Shown in pieces: positions 26,901-34,505 of a stretch of DNA of 59,756 nucleotides. Position 1 is the first letter of the stretch. The number at the start of each line of letters is the position of its first letter. The translations under genes were made by a program, and so were the position numbers. This stretch comes from Bryobacterales bacterium (GTDB taxonomy: Bacteria; Acidobacteriota; Terriglobia; Bryobacterales; Bryobacteraceae). The notes under the pieces were generated by a model. The model did not search any database. It saw only the letters and a program-made list of their open reading frames with translations, and was not told the DNA's origin. The stretch is from the NCBI GenBank assembly GCA_009697505.1, contig SHUD01000009.1, positions 1 through 59,756 of the forward strand, written 5' to 3'.

Positions 26901-27197
26901 GTATTAGGGAACCTGGGCCGGAACACTTACCGCATGCCCGTGTTCCGTAACTTCGACTTTTCGGTCTTCAAGAACCAAAACGTGTGGGGAGAGAAGCTGA
27001 AGGCTCAGCTCCGTGTGGAGATGTTTAACGTATTCAACAACACCAATTTCCAGGCCCAGTTGCTCACGGCATTTGCGGGCAACGGCTTGCTGAACGCTGG
27101 TGTGAATTCACCTGGAGGATCGGCGATTGCCAGCAACGGTCCGAATACCGTCAACCAGTCCCGCCAGATCCAGTTGGGTTTGAGGCTGCTGTTCTGA
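23907..27197 (+). CDS. TonB-dependent receptor, Oar-like, with carboxypeptidase regulatory-like domain
   Basis: 1096 residues, an outer-membrane beta-barrel importer of the type greatly expanded in Acidobacteria. Residues 1-22 are a Sec signal ending AYAQT. A carboxypeptidase-regulatory beta-sandwich spans about 24-105 (TVQDQSGGAVAKAEVT onward). The plug follows at about 115-235, with RELPLNGRDWLQLALL and RIDGLVVNDY, typical of this group. The rest is barrel, ending in QLGLRLLF with the terminal Phe required for outer-membrane insertion. The substrate is unknown. It is monocistronic: a strong hairpin follows, and the next gene has its own Shine-Dalgarno. Confidence 0.93.
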   Translation: MSKMIRRLSVVFALCMSGAAYAQTVTGTILGTVQDQSGGAVAKAEVTAKSLDTGAVRRTTSDDKGEYRITSVPAGAYEITAAVAGFKTDVRSGVAVTVGGDVNVTFSLTVGAVSEKVEVTGEAAQVDTSSSAMGGFVNSATMRELPLNGRDWLQLALLQPGASFNTGQTQTDAGRAQKGNGLAISISGGRPSDNAFRIDGLVVNDYANAGPGSSLHVNMGVDAIREFSVLTNNYSAEYGRGSGGVINAITKSGTNEIHGSAYGFIRNHVLDARNFFDAKDIAPFRRFQWGGAIGGPIKKDKTFFFANYERLGELKALSNAFNSLSADAHNGLVCANAACTSKTQLTISPGTKPYLALYPIPNGAVAGNVGAFVFANPRIGHEDYVIGKIDHYFTPATTLNGSYAYDNTNLSVLDSFALKSVRSPSRRINGVMNLQHVFSPALISVTRFGISRTFAYNNQDSNPTTPLLTDKSLGFWPGLNVGNFNISGVNGVFCGMGGCFGTSGLNMFGNTDPQFNEDLTWTKGRHTIKVGFGTERFLYNLTSANRINGEYIFSSVNNFLLGNPSTFTIDVPGTDTVRGARMSMYAGYFQDDFRIRPNLTLNLGVRYEMATVPFEVNGKLANLRKLTDPAVTVGNPYFNNPTKKNFAPRIGFAWDPFKDGKTSVRGGIAMFDVPPLPYQFVLRLPRTAPFYVSPTLSPVPAGAFPNNAISFLTGSAGAGTLRTGVVEFNPRRTYKGQWNFNVQRQLTRSLALTAGYVGTTGVHIDHPSNDLDQVPANLVRFDSALSAYVFPTYRTAGGAVCAAGSTGCQAPQRINPNFGVINGTEWSGHSSYHGLQTNLTHRPAKGLTFQIAYTFSKSMDNGSSVGNEASESSNTSGQPWAFCTSCQKGPSDFNIPHNLVTNFQYEIPVMAAVKKNWLANGILGGWQIGGIYTRQSGSHFSVKDGGDQAGTGSSVANTGSGGQRPMYVANPGCSVGSAPGDIYGLYINTSCIAFPAPGVLGNLGRNTYRMPVFRNFDFSVFKNQNVWGEKLKAQLRVEMFNVFNNTNFQAQLLTAFAGNGLLNAGVNSPGGSAIASNGPNTVNQSRQIQLGLRLLF

Positions 27198-27217
27198 TCG
27201 GTCACTCACGTTATCTT

Positions 27218-27254
27218 AACGCCGGCTCGCCTTCGATGGAGATGAGCCGGCGTT
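27218..27254 (+). terminator. Terminator hairpin after the TonB-dependent receptor gene
   Basis: An 11-bp perfect stem, AACGCCGGCTC (27218-27228) paired with GAGCCGGCGTT (27244-27254), with a 15-nt loop and a short T tract. It starts 20 nt after the stop. It could act in both directions but has only the receptor gene in front. Confidence 0.75.
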
Positions 27255-27311
27255 TCGTGTGTTCGGTGTCAATCCGCAGTAAACTGGTACGTAGTTTTTC
27301 TGGAGGGTGAA

Positions 27312-30125
27312 ATGAGCAAACCCAGGAATAAGAAGAGCATTTCCCGCCGCAAATTTATCGAAGGCACTGGCGCGGCGCTGGTGGCGGCGGCTGCCGTCCC
27401 TACGCTGGATGCCCAGACGCCGGCAGCGGCGAAAGCCAGCGGCGGCGGAACTTCCGCGGTTCCGCGTTCCACGATCCGCCTGAAAGTCAATGGCGCGATG
27501 CACAACATCGAAGTGGAAGACCGCTGGACACTGGTCGAGGTCCTGCGCGATCACCTGAAGCTGACCGGTACCAAGATCGGCTGCGACCGCGGCGAGTGCG
27601 GCGCCTGCACGGTGCACGTCGACGGCAACGCGGTGTATTCGTGCAGCCAGTTGGCGGTGTGGATGGACGGTAAGTCGATCCAGACCGTCGAGGGACTCGA
27701 AAAGAACGGCAAGCTCGATCCACTGCAACAGGCCTTTATCGACTTCGACGCCCCGCAGTGCGGCTTCTGCACCTCCGGCCAGTTGATGGCCGCCAAGGCG
27801 GTGCTCAACAAGAACCCCCGCCCGACGCGCGAGGAAGTGCGCGCGGGGATGGCCGGCAATATCTGCCGGTGTTCGAACTACAACCTCTACGTAGATGCCA
27901 CGCTGGCGGCGGCCGGAGTCAGCGCCGGAATGGGCTCCAAGACGATCATTGTCGACGACGCCGGAGCCACGCGCGTGGCTCCGCTGAAGACTCTGGGGCG
28001 TGCCACGCCGCGTATCGATACGCGCCTGCGGGTCAGTGGGAAGGCCAGCTACACGGGGGACGTTAGTCTTCCCGGCATGCTCTACGCGCGCGTGCTGCGC
28101 AGCCCGCATCCCCATGCGAAGATCCGCAAGATCGACACTTCGCGGGCGGCGGATTTGCCGGGAGTGAAGGCCATCGTTACCCACGAGAACTGCAACTACG
28201 TATGGGGCGCGGGTTCCATTGCCGGCGGACGCCAATACGTCGAGGAGATGAAGAAGATCACCAAGCAGCGGCGCTACGCGTTCAACAATCCCGTGCGCTA
28301 TGCGGGTGAACCGGTGGCGGCCGTCGCCGCGGTTGATCGCCATACGGCAGAGGAAGCGCTGCAACTGATCAGTGTTGATTACGAAGTGCTGCCCTTCGTG
28401 CTGGATCAGGAAGAAGCGCTGAAGCCGGGCGCTCCCCAGATCTGGCCGGAAGGCAACATCTCGCTCGATATCAGAAACGAAGCCAAGCCCATGCGTGAAG
28501 CCCGCGGCAACGTCGAGCAAGGCTTGCGCGAATCCGACCGCGTGTTCGAATCCCGCTACAGCACGACTTTCGTGCATAACGCCCAGATGGAGCCGCGCGG
28601 AGCCGTGGCGCAGTGGGAAGGCGATAAGCTCACCATCTACACGCCCACTGGCGGTATCGCCAACTGCCGCACCGATATGGCGCGCGACCTGGGCATCCCG
28701 GAAGAAAACGTCCGCGTGATATGCCAGTACATGGGCGGCAACTTCGGCAACAAGAACCAGAACCAGGATTCCGACTTGATCACCGCGACCTTGGCCAAAC
28801 TGGCGGGAGCGCCGGTCAAGCTGGAGTACACCCGCAAGGAAGACTTCATCGGCATGCACGGCCGCTGGCCCACGACGCAGTATTACAAGGTCGGGGTCAA
28901 GAAGGACGGCACGCTGCACGCCCTGGAAATGCGCGGCTTCAGCGGCATGGGCCCGTACCGCAAGAACTCCGGGTCGATCGGCGGGATTCAGCTCTACAAG
29001 GTTCCCCACGTGCAGTATGTTGTGACTCCGGTGTACACCAACAAGACCACGGGGGCGAATTTCCGCGGTCCCGAATTCCCGCAAGGGTTCTTCGGCGCCC
29101 AGAGCATGATGGATGAAGTGGCCTACCAGATGGGCATGGATCCGGTCGAGTTCCTCGTCAAGAACATGACGCGCAAAGCGGAAGACGAGCACGAGTACAC
29201 AAACTATACGCTGGAGGAATGCTTCCGCCGTGGCGCGGAGGCCTTCGATTGGAAGAAGCGCTGGAAAGCGAAGCCGGGTTCGGATACCGGATCGGTGAAG
29301 CGCGGTTCCGGCGTGGCGTTCCTGGCGTTCCGGGCCGGGCTGGGCCGCAGCGCGGCGTGGATGGATGTGGATTCGCAGGGACGCTACAAAGTTCACGTGG
29401 GTGTGACCGACGTCGGCGGCGGAGCCAAGACCACCATGGGCCTGATTGCCGCCGAGGCGCTGGGCGTGCCGCTGTCGCAGGTGGAAGTGATCTGGGGCGA
29501 CACCAGCCGCTGCCCATATTCGGTGGGCGAGTCGGGAAGCCGCACCACGATCATGACCGGTTACGCCGTAATTCAAGCCGCCCGCGATTTGCAGAAGATG
29601 ATCGCGGAAAAGGGATTGCCCAAGGGCAACGATCTGCTGACCGCGAAGGCCGACACGAATCCCTCGGTGCCGGGCGGGAAGGTGCGCAATTCGTTTGCCG
29701 CGCACTTCGTGGAAGTTGAAGTAGATACCGCCGTGGGTCACGTCAAGGTACTCAAGTACGTGGCCGTGCACGATAGCGGCCGCATTATGAATCCGCTTTC
29801 GGCGACCGGCCAGATCAAGGGCGCCGTGATCATGGGCATCGGCATGGCGCTGCATGAAGAGCTGCACTATGACCCGCGCAGCGGACAGGCGCTGACGGCG
29901 GGCTATTACGGGCAGCGCGTCGCGACGCACATGGACGCGCCGGATGTGGAAGTCATCTTTATCGAAAGCGACGACGGCTACGGACCGTTCGGCGCCAAGA
30001 GTATCGGCGAGGCGGGCAAGCTTCCGGCGGTGGCGGCCATCGGCAATGCCATCTTCAACGCCACCGGCAAACGGATGCGCGACTTGCCCATCCGCCGTCA
30101 GCGTCTAGTGGAGGTGCGGGCATGA
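27312..30125 (+). CDS. Molybdenum hydroxylase: fused 2Fe-2S and molybdopterin-binding subunits (PaoA+PaoC-like)
   Basis: 937 residues. A twin-arginine signal (SRRKFIEGTGAA, residues 11-22) directs folded export to the periplasm. Residues about 55-200 are the xanthine-oxidase-family iron-sulfur unit: plant-type cluster Cys91, 96, 99, 111 and second cluster Cys150, 153, 185, 187. From about 220 to the end is the molybdopterin-binding unit, with the catalytic Glu in SIGEAGKLP near the C-terminus. In E. coli PaoABC these units are separate proteins; here they are one chain. The FAD subunit gene overlaps the stop by 4 bp. The likely activity is aldehyde or N-heterocycle hydroxylation. GGAGGG Shine-Dalgarno. 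Confidence 0.9.
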   Translation: MSKPRNKKSISRRKFIEGTGAALVAAAAVPTLDAQTPAAAKASGGGTSAVPRSTIRLKVNGAMHNIEVEDRWTLVEVLRDHLKLTGTKIGCDRGECGACTVHVDGNAVYSCSQLAVWMDGKSIQTVEGLEKNGKLDPLQQAFIDFDAPQCGFCTSGQLMAAKAVLNKNPRPTREEVRAGMAGNICRCSNYNLYVDATLAAAGVSAGMGSKTIIVDDAGATRVAPLKTLGRATPRIDTRLRVSGKASYTGDVSLPGMLYARVLRSPHPHAKIRKIDTSRAADLPGVKAIVTHENCNYVWGAGSIAGGRQYVEEMKKITKQRRYAFNNPVRYAGEPVAAVAAVDRHTAEEALQLISVDYEVLPFVLDQEEALKPGAPQIWPEGNISLDIRNEAKPMREARGNVEQGLRESDRVFESRYSTTFVHNAQMEPRGAVAQWEGDKLTIYTPTGGIANCRTDMARDLGIPEENVRVICQYMGGNFGNKNQNQDSDLITATLAKLAGAPVKLEYTRKEDFIGMHGRWPTTQYYKVGVKKDGTLHALEMRGFSGMGPYRKNSGSIGGIQLYKVPHVQYVVTPVYTNKTTGANFRGPEFPQGFFGAQSMMDEVAYQMGMDPVEFLVKNMTRKAEDEHEYTNYTLEECFRRGAEAFDWKKRWKAKPGSDTGSVKRGSGVAFLAFRAGLGRSAAWMDVDSQGRYKVHVGVTDVGGGAKTTMGLIAAEALGVPLSQVEVIWGDTSRCPYSVGESGSRTTIMTGYAVIQAARDLQKMIAEKGLPKGNDLLTAKADTNPSVPGGKVRNSFAAHFVEVEVDTAVGHVKVLKYVAVHDSGRIMNPLSATGQIKGAVIMGIGMALHEELHYDPRSGQALTAGYYGQRVATHMDAPDVEVIFIESDDGYGPFGAKSIGEAGKLPAVAAIGNAIFNATGKRMRDLPIRRQRLVEVRA

Positions 30126-31108
30126 GATCCTTTTCCAATGCAAATCCCCGTGACATGCAGCAGGCCGCCAAGCTGGCGCAGCAGGCGCGGATGGAAGGCC
30201 GCAATGCCGCGTTTGCCGGGGGCGGCAGCGACATGCTCGGCCTCATCAAGGAGCGCATCGCCACGCCGGACGTTCTAGTGCATCTGAAGGGTATTCAGGG
30301 CGCGAACAAAGTGGAGACCAAGGGCGGAGCTACCGTCATTGGCGGCCAGATCTCGCTTTCCGACCTCAGCCACAACCAGGTCATCCTGAAGCGCTATGCC
30401 GTGCTGGCCGAAGCCGCCGGGAGTGTTGCCACGCCGCAGATCCGCAACGCGGGCACTCTGGCCGGAAACGTCTGTCAGCGGCCCTGGTGCTGGTATTTCC
30501 GCAACGGCTTCCCGTGCTTCAAGGCGGGCGGAAGCCAGTGTTTCTCGTTCAACGGGGAAAATCAGTTCCACGCGATCTTCGGAGGCGGCCCGAGCTTCAT
30601 CGTGCATCCTTCCGATACTGCGGTGGCGCTGATGGCGCTCGACGCCAAGTTCCGTATCGTTGGTCCGAGCGGACAGCGGACGCTTTCAGCAGCGGATTTC
30701 TTCACTCTGCCCAAGCAGAATGCCGCCAAGGAAAACGCCCTGGCCTATGATGAAGTGCTGGCTTCGGTCGAGTTGCCCGCTGCTGCGGCGGGACAGCGCA
30801 GCTCTTATCACAAGGTGCTCGATCGCGACGCCTGGACGCACGCCGTGGTGAGCACGGCCGTGGTGCTGGACATGAACGGGGACACCTGCCGCTCGGCGCG
30901 TATCGTGTTGGGCGGAGTGGCTCCGATTCCCTGGCGGGTGCCCGAGGCCGAAAAGGTCCTCACGGGGCAGCGTGTCACGCCGGAGCTGGCGGCCAGAGCC
31001 GCGGAAACGGCGCTAGCTGGCGCGCAGCCGCTCGCCAAGAACGCCTATAAGATTCCGTTGACCAAGGAGATCGTGCAGCGCACGGTGTCCGCAGTGGCGC
31101 GGGCGTAG
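30122..31108 (+). CDS. FAD-binding subunit of the molybdenum hydroxylase, with 4Fe-4S loop (PaoB/YagS-like)
   Basis: 328 residues. The FAD motif is AFAGGGSDML near residue 31, with the second pyrophosphate motif TPQIRNAGTLAGNV at 104-117. Cys118, 123, 132 and 140 form the inserted loop that holds a 4Fe-4S cluster in PaoB-type subunits; ordinary xanthine dehydrogenase FAD subunits lack it. The start overlaps the large-subunit stop as ATGA. It has no signal, so it would be exported by hitch-hiking on the Tat signal of its partner. No XdhC/PaoD-like molybdenum cofactor chaperone gene follows. Confidence 0.9.
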   Translation: MRSFSNANPRDMQQAAKLAQQARMEGRNAAFAGGGSDMLGLIKERIATPDVLVHLKGIQGANKVETKGGATVIGGQISLSDLSHNQVILKRYAVLAEAAGSVATPQIRNAGTLAGNVCQRPWCWYFRNGFPCFKAGGSQCFSFNGENQFHAIFGGGPSFIVHPSDTAVALMALDAKFRIVGPSGQRTLSAADFFTLPKQNAAKENALAYDEVLASVELPAAAAGQRSSYHKVLDRDAWTHAVVSTAVVLDMNGDTCRSARIVLGGVAPIPWRVPEAEKVLTGQRVTPELAARAAETALAGAQPLAKNAYKIPLTKEIVQRTVSAVARA

Positions 31109-31135
31109 CGTCCGCCCGCACCACTCGCGATAACT

Positions 31136-31747
31136 TTATTTCCCGGCGTTGAACCGGTTTTCCGCTTCCGCCCAGTTCACCACGCTCCACCACGCGTTGA
31201 TGTAATCCGGACGCCGGTTCTGATACTTCAGATAGTAGGCGTGTTCCCACACGTCCAGGCCGATGACCGGGAACTTGCCTTCCATCAGCGGGCAGTCTTG
31301 ATTCGCGCTGGATGAGATCTCCACACCCGATCCGCCCTTCACGAGCCAAGCCCATCCGGAGCCGAAGCGTCCCGCGGCCGCTGCGTTGAACTTTTCCTTG
31401 AAGGCATCGAAGCCGCCGAAGGCGCCGGTGATCGCCTGGGCCAGGTTGCCCACCGGAGCGCCGCCACCCTGCGGACCCAGGATGTTCCAGAACATCGAGT
31501 GGTTGTAATGTCCGCCGCCATGATTGCGGACGGCGGTCTTGATGGCGTCCGGAGCGATGGCGCAATTGTTGGCCAGCAGTTCCTCCAGGCTCTTGGATGC
31601 CAGATCCGGCGCGGATTCCAGCGCCTTGTTCAGATTCGTGATGTACGCCTGATGATGCTTGCCATGGTGGATCTCCATGGTCATCGCGTCGATATGCGGC
31701 TCGAGCGCGTTGAAGGCGTAGGGTAATGCGGGTAGCGTAAATGCCAT
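31136..31747 (-). CDS. Superoxide dismutase (Fe/Mn family)
   Basis: 203 residues, full length. The metal ligands are His27 (EIHHGKHH), His83 (HYNHSMFW), Asp165 and His169 (DVWEHAYY). It disproportionates superoxide. No signal peptide, so it is cytoplasmic. The metal cannot be decided with certainty, although the FW and GSGWAWL segments are shared by both groups. It lies 18 bp downstream of gatA on the same strand, with an AGGAGA Shine-Dalgarno. Confidence 0.95.
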   Translation of the reverse strand: MAFTLPALPYAFNALEPHIDAMTMEIHHGKHHQAYITNLNKALESAPDLASKSLEELLANNCAIAPDAIKTAVRNHGGGHYNHSMFWNILGPQGGGAPVGNLAQAITGAFGGFDAFKEKFNAAAAGRFGSGWAWLVKGGSGVEISSSANQDCPLMEGKFPVIGLDVWEHAYYLKYQNRRPDYINAWWSVVNWAEAENRFNAGK

Positions 31748-31765
31748 TGGTGGTTTCTCCTGGTT

Positions 31766-33202
31766 CTAGTTTGCTGCCATTTCGTAAGCGTGCGCCACGC
31801 GAAACATGGTGGTTTCGTCAAAATGCCGGGTCAGAATCTGCAGGCCGACGGGCAAATTCTCTCGCGTCCTTCCACAAGGCACGCTCATGCAGGGAATGCC
31901 GGCCAGCGACCCCGTGATCGTATAAATGTCGGACAGATACATCGCGACCGGGTCGTTCACTTTCTCTCCGATCTTAAAGGCTGGAAAGGGCGATACGGGC
32001 GCGACGATCGCATTTACCTGCTCGAAGGCCTGGGTGAAATCGCGCGTGATCAGATTACGAACCCGCTGGGCTTTCAGATAATAGGCGTCGTAGTAACCCG
32101 TGCTCAGCACATAGGCGCCCAGCATGATGCGCCGTTTGCATTCGTCACCGAACCCTTCGTCGCGCGTCATGCGGTACATTTCCGCTAGCGTGTGCGCTTC
32201 CGCCGAACGCGTGGTGTAGCGCACGCCATCGTAGCGCGCAAGATTGGCGCTGGCTTCCGCTGTACAGACGATGTAATACGCCGCGATCGCGTAGGCGGTG
32301 TGGGGAAGGTGGATATCCACGATTTCGGCGCCGAGCTTGCGCAGCACCTCGACCGCCGCCATCACCCGGTCACCGGTGTCGCTGGCCAGCCCGTCGAAGT
32401 ATTCGCTCGGCAGTCCGATTTTGACGCCCTTCACGTTGCCGTCGAGAGCCGCTGTATAGTCCGGCACCGGAGCGGCCGCTGACGTCGCGTCCATTTCGTC
32501 GCGTCCCGCAATCACCTGGAGAAGCGTGGCGGCGTCGCGCGTGGTCTTTCCGAACGGACCGATATGATCGAGCGAGCTGGCGAATGCCGTGAGCCCATAA
32601 CGCGATACCCGGCCGTAAGTCGGCGTAACGCCCGTGATGCCGCAGAATGAAGCGGGCTGGCGGATCGACCCGCCGGTATCCGAGCCCAATGAAACCACCG
32701 CCGTATCCTGTGCCACAACGGCTGCCGAGCCGCCGCTCGATCCTCCGGGCACGCGGTCCAGTGCCACCGGGTTCCGGACCGGTCCGAACGCCGAGTTCTC
32801 ATTGGACGACCCCATGGCAAACTCGTCACAGTTGGTTTTGCCCACGATCACGCCGCCGGCCTGTTCCAGGCGGATGACCGCTGTCGCGTCGTACGGCGGG
32901 ATATAGTTCGCCAGGAGCTTTGAAGCGCAGGTGGTCCGCAACCCGCGAGTGAGGATGACATCTTTCACGGCGAGAGGCACACCAGCCAGCGCTCCCGGAT
33001 CTTCGCCCTTGGCAATCTTGGCATCAACCTCACGTGCCGTCTTGAGAGCGCGCTCGGAGGAAAGTGTCAAGTAAGCGTTGGTTTTCGGATTCTCGGCTTC
33101 CGCGTAGGCTAACGTCTGTTTGGCGAGTTCTTCCGCGCTGAACTTCTTTTCGAGCAGGCCGGAGCGTATCGAATCGATGGTCAAGCCGTGCAGGGGACTC
33201 AT
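31766..33202 (-). CDS. gatA: Asp-tRNA(Asn)/Glu-tRNA(Gln) amidotransferase subunit A
   Basis: 478 residues of the amidase-signature family, which releases ammonia from glutamine for transamidation of mischarged tRNA. The catalytic triad is Lys80 (LAVKDV), Ser155 (GGSSGGS) and Ser179 (SDTGGSI), at positions close to those of known GatA proteins. The length and the flanking gatC, with a 4-bp ATGA overlap, make GatA clearly more likely than a general amidase. gatB is not in the window, so it must be encoded elsewhere. Confidence 0.96.
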   Translation of the reverse strand: MSPLHGLTIDSIRSGLLEKKFSAEELAKQTLAYAEAENPKTNAYLTLSSERALKTAREVDAKIAKGEDPGALAGVPLAVKDVILTRGLRTTCASKLLANYIPPYDATAVIRLEQAGGVIVGKTNCDEFAMGSSNENSAFGPVRNPVALDRVPGGSSGGSAAVVAQDTAVVSLGSDTGGSIRQPASFCGITGVTPTYGRVSRYGLTAFASSLDHIGPFGKTTRDAATLLQVIAGRDEMDATSAAAPVPDYTAALDGNVKGVKIGLPSEYFDGLASDTGDRVMAAVEVLRKLGAEIVDIHLPHTAYAIAAYYIVCTAEASANLARYDGVRYTTRSAEAHTLAEMYRMTRDEGFGDECKRRIMLGAYVLSTGYYDAYYLKAQRVRNLITRDFTQAFEQVNAIVAPVSPFPAFKIGEKVNDPVAMYLSDIYTITGSLAGIPCMSVPCGRTRENLPVGLQILTRHFDETTMFRVAHAYEMAAN

Positions 33203-33498
33203 CGTTCAATTACCCGAGGCACTTTGTAGTAACCTCCGCTGGTCACCGGAGCGTTAGCGACTGCATCGGCATTCGACAGCGGAGTCCGCTCGCGGTCCTC
33301 GCGCAGCGTCGCGGTCTTTTCGGCATCGAACAAAACCTGGGCCATCGGCTCCACGTTGCTGGTGTCGAGTTCGTTCAGCTTGTCGATGTGTTTGAGGATC
33401 TCATCAAGGTCATGCGCCATCCGCGCGACCTCGTCTTCGCGCAGGGCCAGATTCGCCAGATCCGCCACCCGGCGGACTTCCTGTTCCGTGATCTTCAC
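33199..33498 (-). CDS. gatC: Amidotransferase subunit C
   Basis: 99 residues, the small subunit that clamps GatA to GatB. The N-terminal helix with VRRVADLANLAL, the HDLDEILKHIDKLNELDTSNVEPM segment and a C-terminal strand are all in place. It overlaps gatA by 4 bp and the upstream DUF721 gene by 4 bp. Confidence 0.95.
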   Translation of the reverse strand: MKITEQEVRRVADLANLALREDEVARMAHDLDEILKHIDKLNELDTSNVEPMAQVLFDAEKTATLREDRERTPLSNADAVANAPVTSGGYYKVPRVIER

Positions 33499-33878
33499 GC
33501 CAGCTCTCTTTTCTTCGATTCCTGATACAACAGGCCGAGCACGGGATCTTGAATCCCCTCCGCCGGCCTGGCGGTGGCGGCCCGCTGCGGCGCCATGCGC
33601 CGGGGCATGGGGCGAAAGTCGATGTCCGTGACGGTCTGATCGCCCAGGACTTCCCGCAGGTTGCGCAGCAGAAAATGGCGCAGCGTGTTGAGCTGCCGCT
33701 GCCAGACCACGTCTTCGACCTCCACGACCAGCGAACCGCGAACCAGGCCGGTCGCGCGCGTGTGTTCCGCGGTCTTCTTACCAGCCGCCACCGCCCACGC
33801 CGCGCGGGCGCGGGTCTCCGGATCGGCCACGCCGGGAGAGAGTTTCAGTTTTCCGATGAGGCGGCTGGCCTTTTCCAT
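33495..33878 (-). CDS. DUF721/DciA-like protein
   Basis: 127 residues. A KH-like DUF721 domain lies at about 20-100: LVVEVEDVVWQRQLNTLRHFLL matches the hallmark W..(E/Q)L strand-helix. Members such as DciA load the replicative helicase where DnaC/DnaI is absent. It is the first gene of DUF721-gatC-gatA(-sod); in many bacteria DUF721 genes sit next to other genes, so position does not define its role. A TAAAAT box on the minus strand (plus ATTTTA at about 33910-33915) may start this operon. Confidence 0.75.
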   Translation of the reverse strand: MEKASRLIGKLKLSPGVADPETRARAAWAVAAGKKTAEHTRATGLVRGSLVVEVEDVVWQRQLNTLRHFLLRNLREVLGDQTVTDIDFRPMPRRMAPQRAATARPAEGIQDPVLGLLYQESKKRELA

Positions 33879-33941
33879 GTGGGGTTGTTGGTCTACGGGG
33901 GAAACTCGATTTTAGCATGGGGACAGTGTTATACCTGTGTG

Positions 33942-34505
33942 GTGTCCGCGCTGATTCTGGCTTCGCAATCTCCGCGCCGCCCCGAATTGCTGGCGGCGGC
34001 TGGTTTGGATTTTCGCCAGCGCGTCCAGCCCGTTGAAGAAATCCGGGCCTCCGGCGAGAGTCCTTCTGCCTACGTCCGCCGGCTGGCCCAATCCAAGGCC
34101 GAGGCGGTCTGGCGGGACGCCGATGAAATCGTGCTGGGAGCCGACACAATTGTCGTACTGGGTGAGCGCGTATTGGAAAAACCGGTTGACGCCGCCGACG
34201 CTCGCGCCATGCTGCGGTCCCTGGCAGGCAGGGAGCACACCGTAATCACGGGCATCTGCCTGCGGCACTCTCGCGGCACAATTGTCGACCACTCCTCCAC
34301 CACGGTTCGTTTCGTTCCCATGACGGACTCCGAGATCGACGATTACGTCGCCAGCGGCGAGCCGATGGATAAGGCCGGAGCCTACGGAATCCAAGGCCCG
34401 GCTTCGAAATTCGTCGAGCGCATTGACGGATGCTATTTCAATGTGATGGGATTGCCGGTTTCGCTGGTCTACCAGTACGTAAAGCAGATTACGCAACGCG
34501 GCTAG
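33942..34505 (+). CDS. maf: Maf-like nucleotide pyrophosphatase
   Basis: 187 residues hydrolysing non-canonical or pyrimidine nucleoside triphosphates. The N-terminal LILASQSPRRPELL is the Maf signature, although Pro replaces the common Arg in SPRRxELL. The active-site GADTIV and EKPVDAADARAML segments follow. GTG at 33942 is preferred; GTG at 33939 adds one residue. A TATACC box lies 6 nt upstream. The long open frame before it (from 33549) is antisense to the DUF721 gene and is not real. Its stop TAG interlocks with the stop of the convergent VWA gene in CTAG. Confidence 0.92.
   Translation: MSALILASQSPRRPELLAAAGLDFRQRVQPVEEIRASGESPSAYVRRLAQSKAEAVWRDADEIVLGADTIVVLGERVLEKPVDAADARAMLRSLAGREHTVITGICLRHSRGTIVDHSSTTVRFVPMTDSEIDDYVASGEPMDKAGAYGIQGPASKFVERIDGCYFNVMGLPVSLVYQYVKQITQRG

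Noticed and set aside
27216..29930. A 904-codon open frame on the minus strand
   Set aside because: It is exactly antisense to the fused molybdenum hydroxylase, is rich in His/Arg/Ala as expected of a GC-rich shadow frame, and shows no motif.
31766..33202. General amidase as the product
   Set aside because: The adjacent overlapping gatC and the triad spacing (80, 155, 179) identify GatA.
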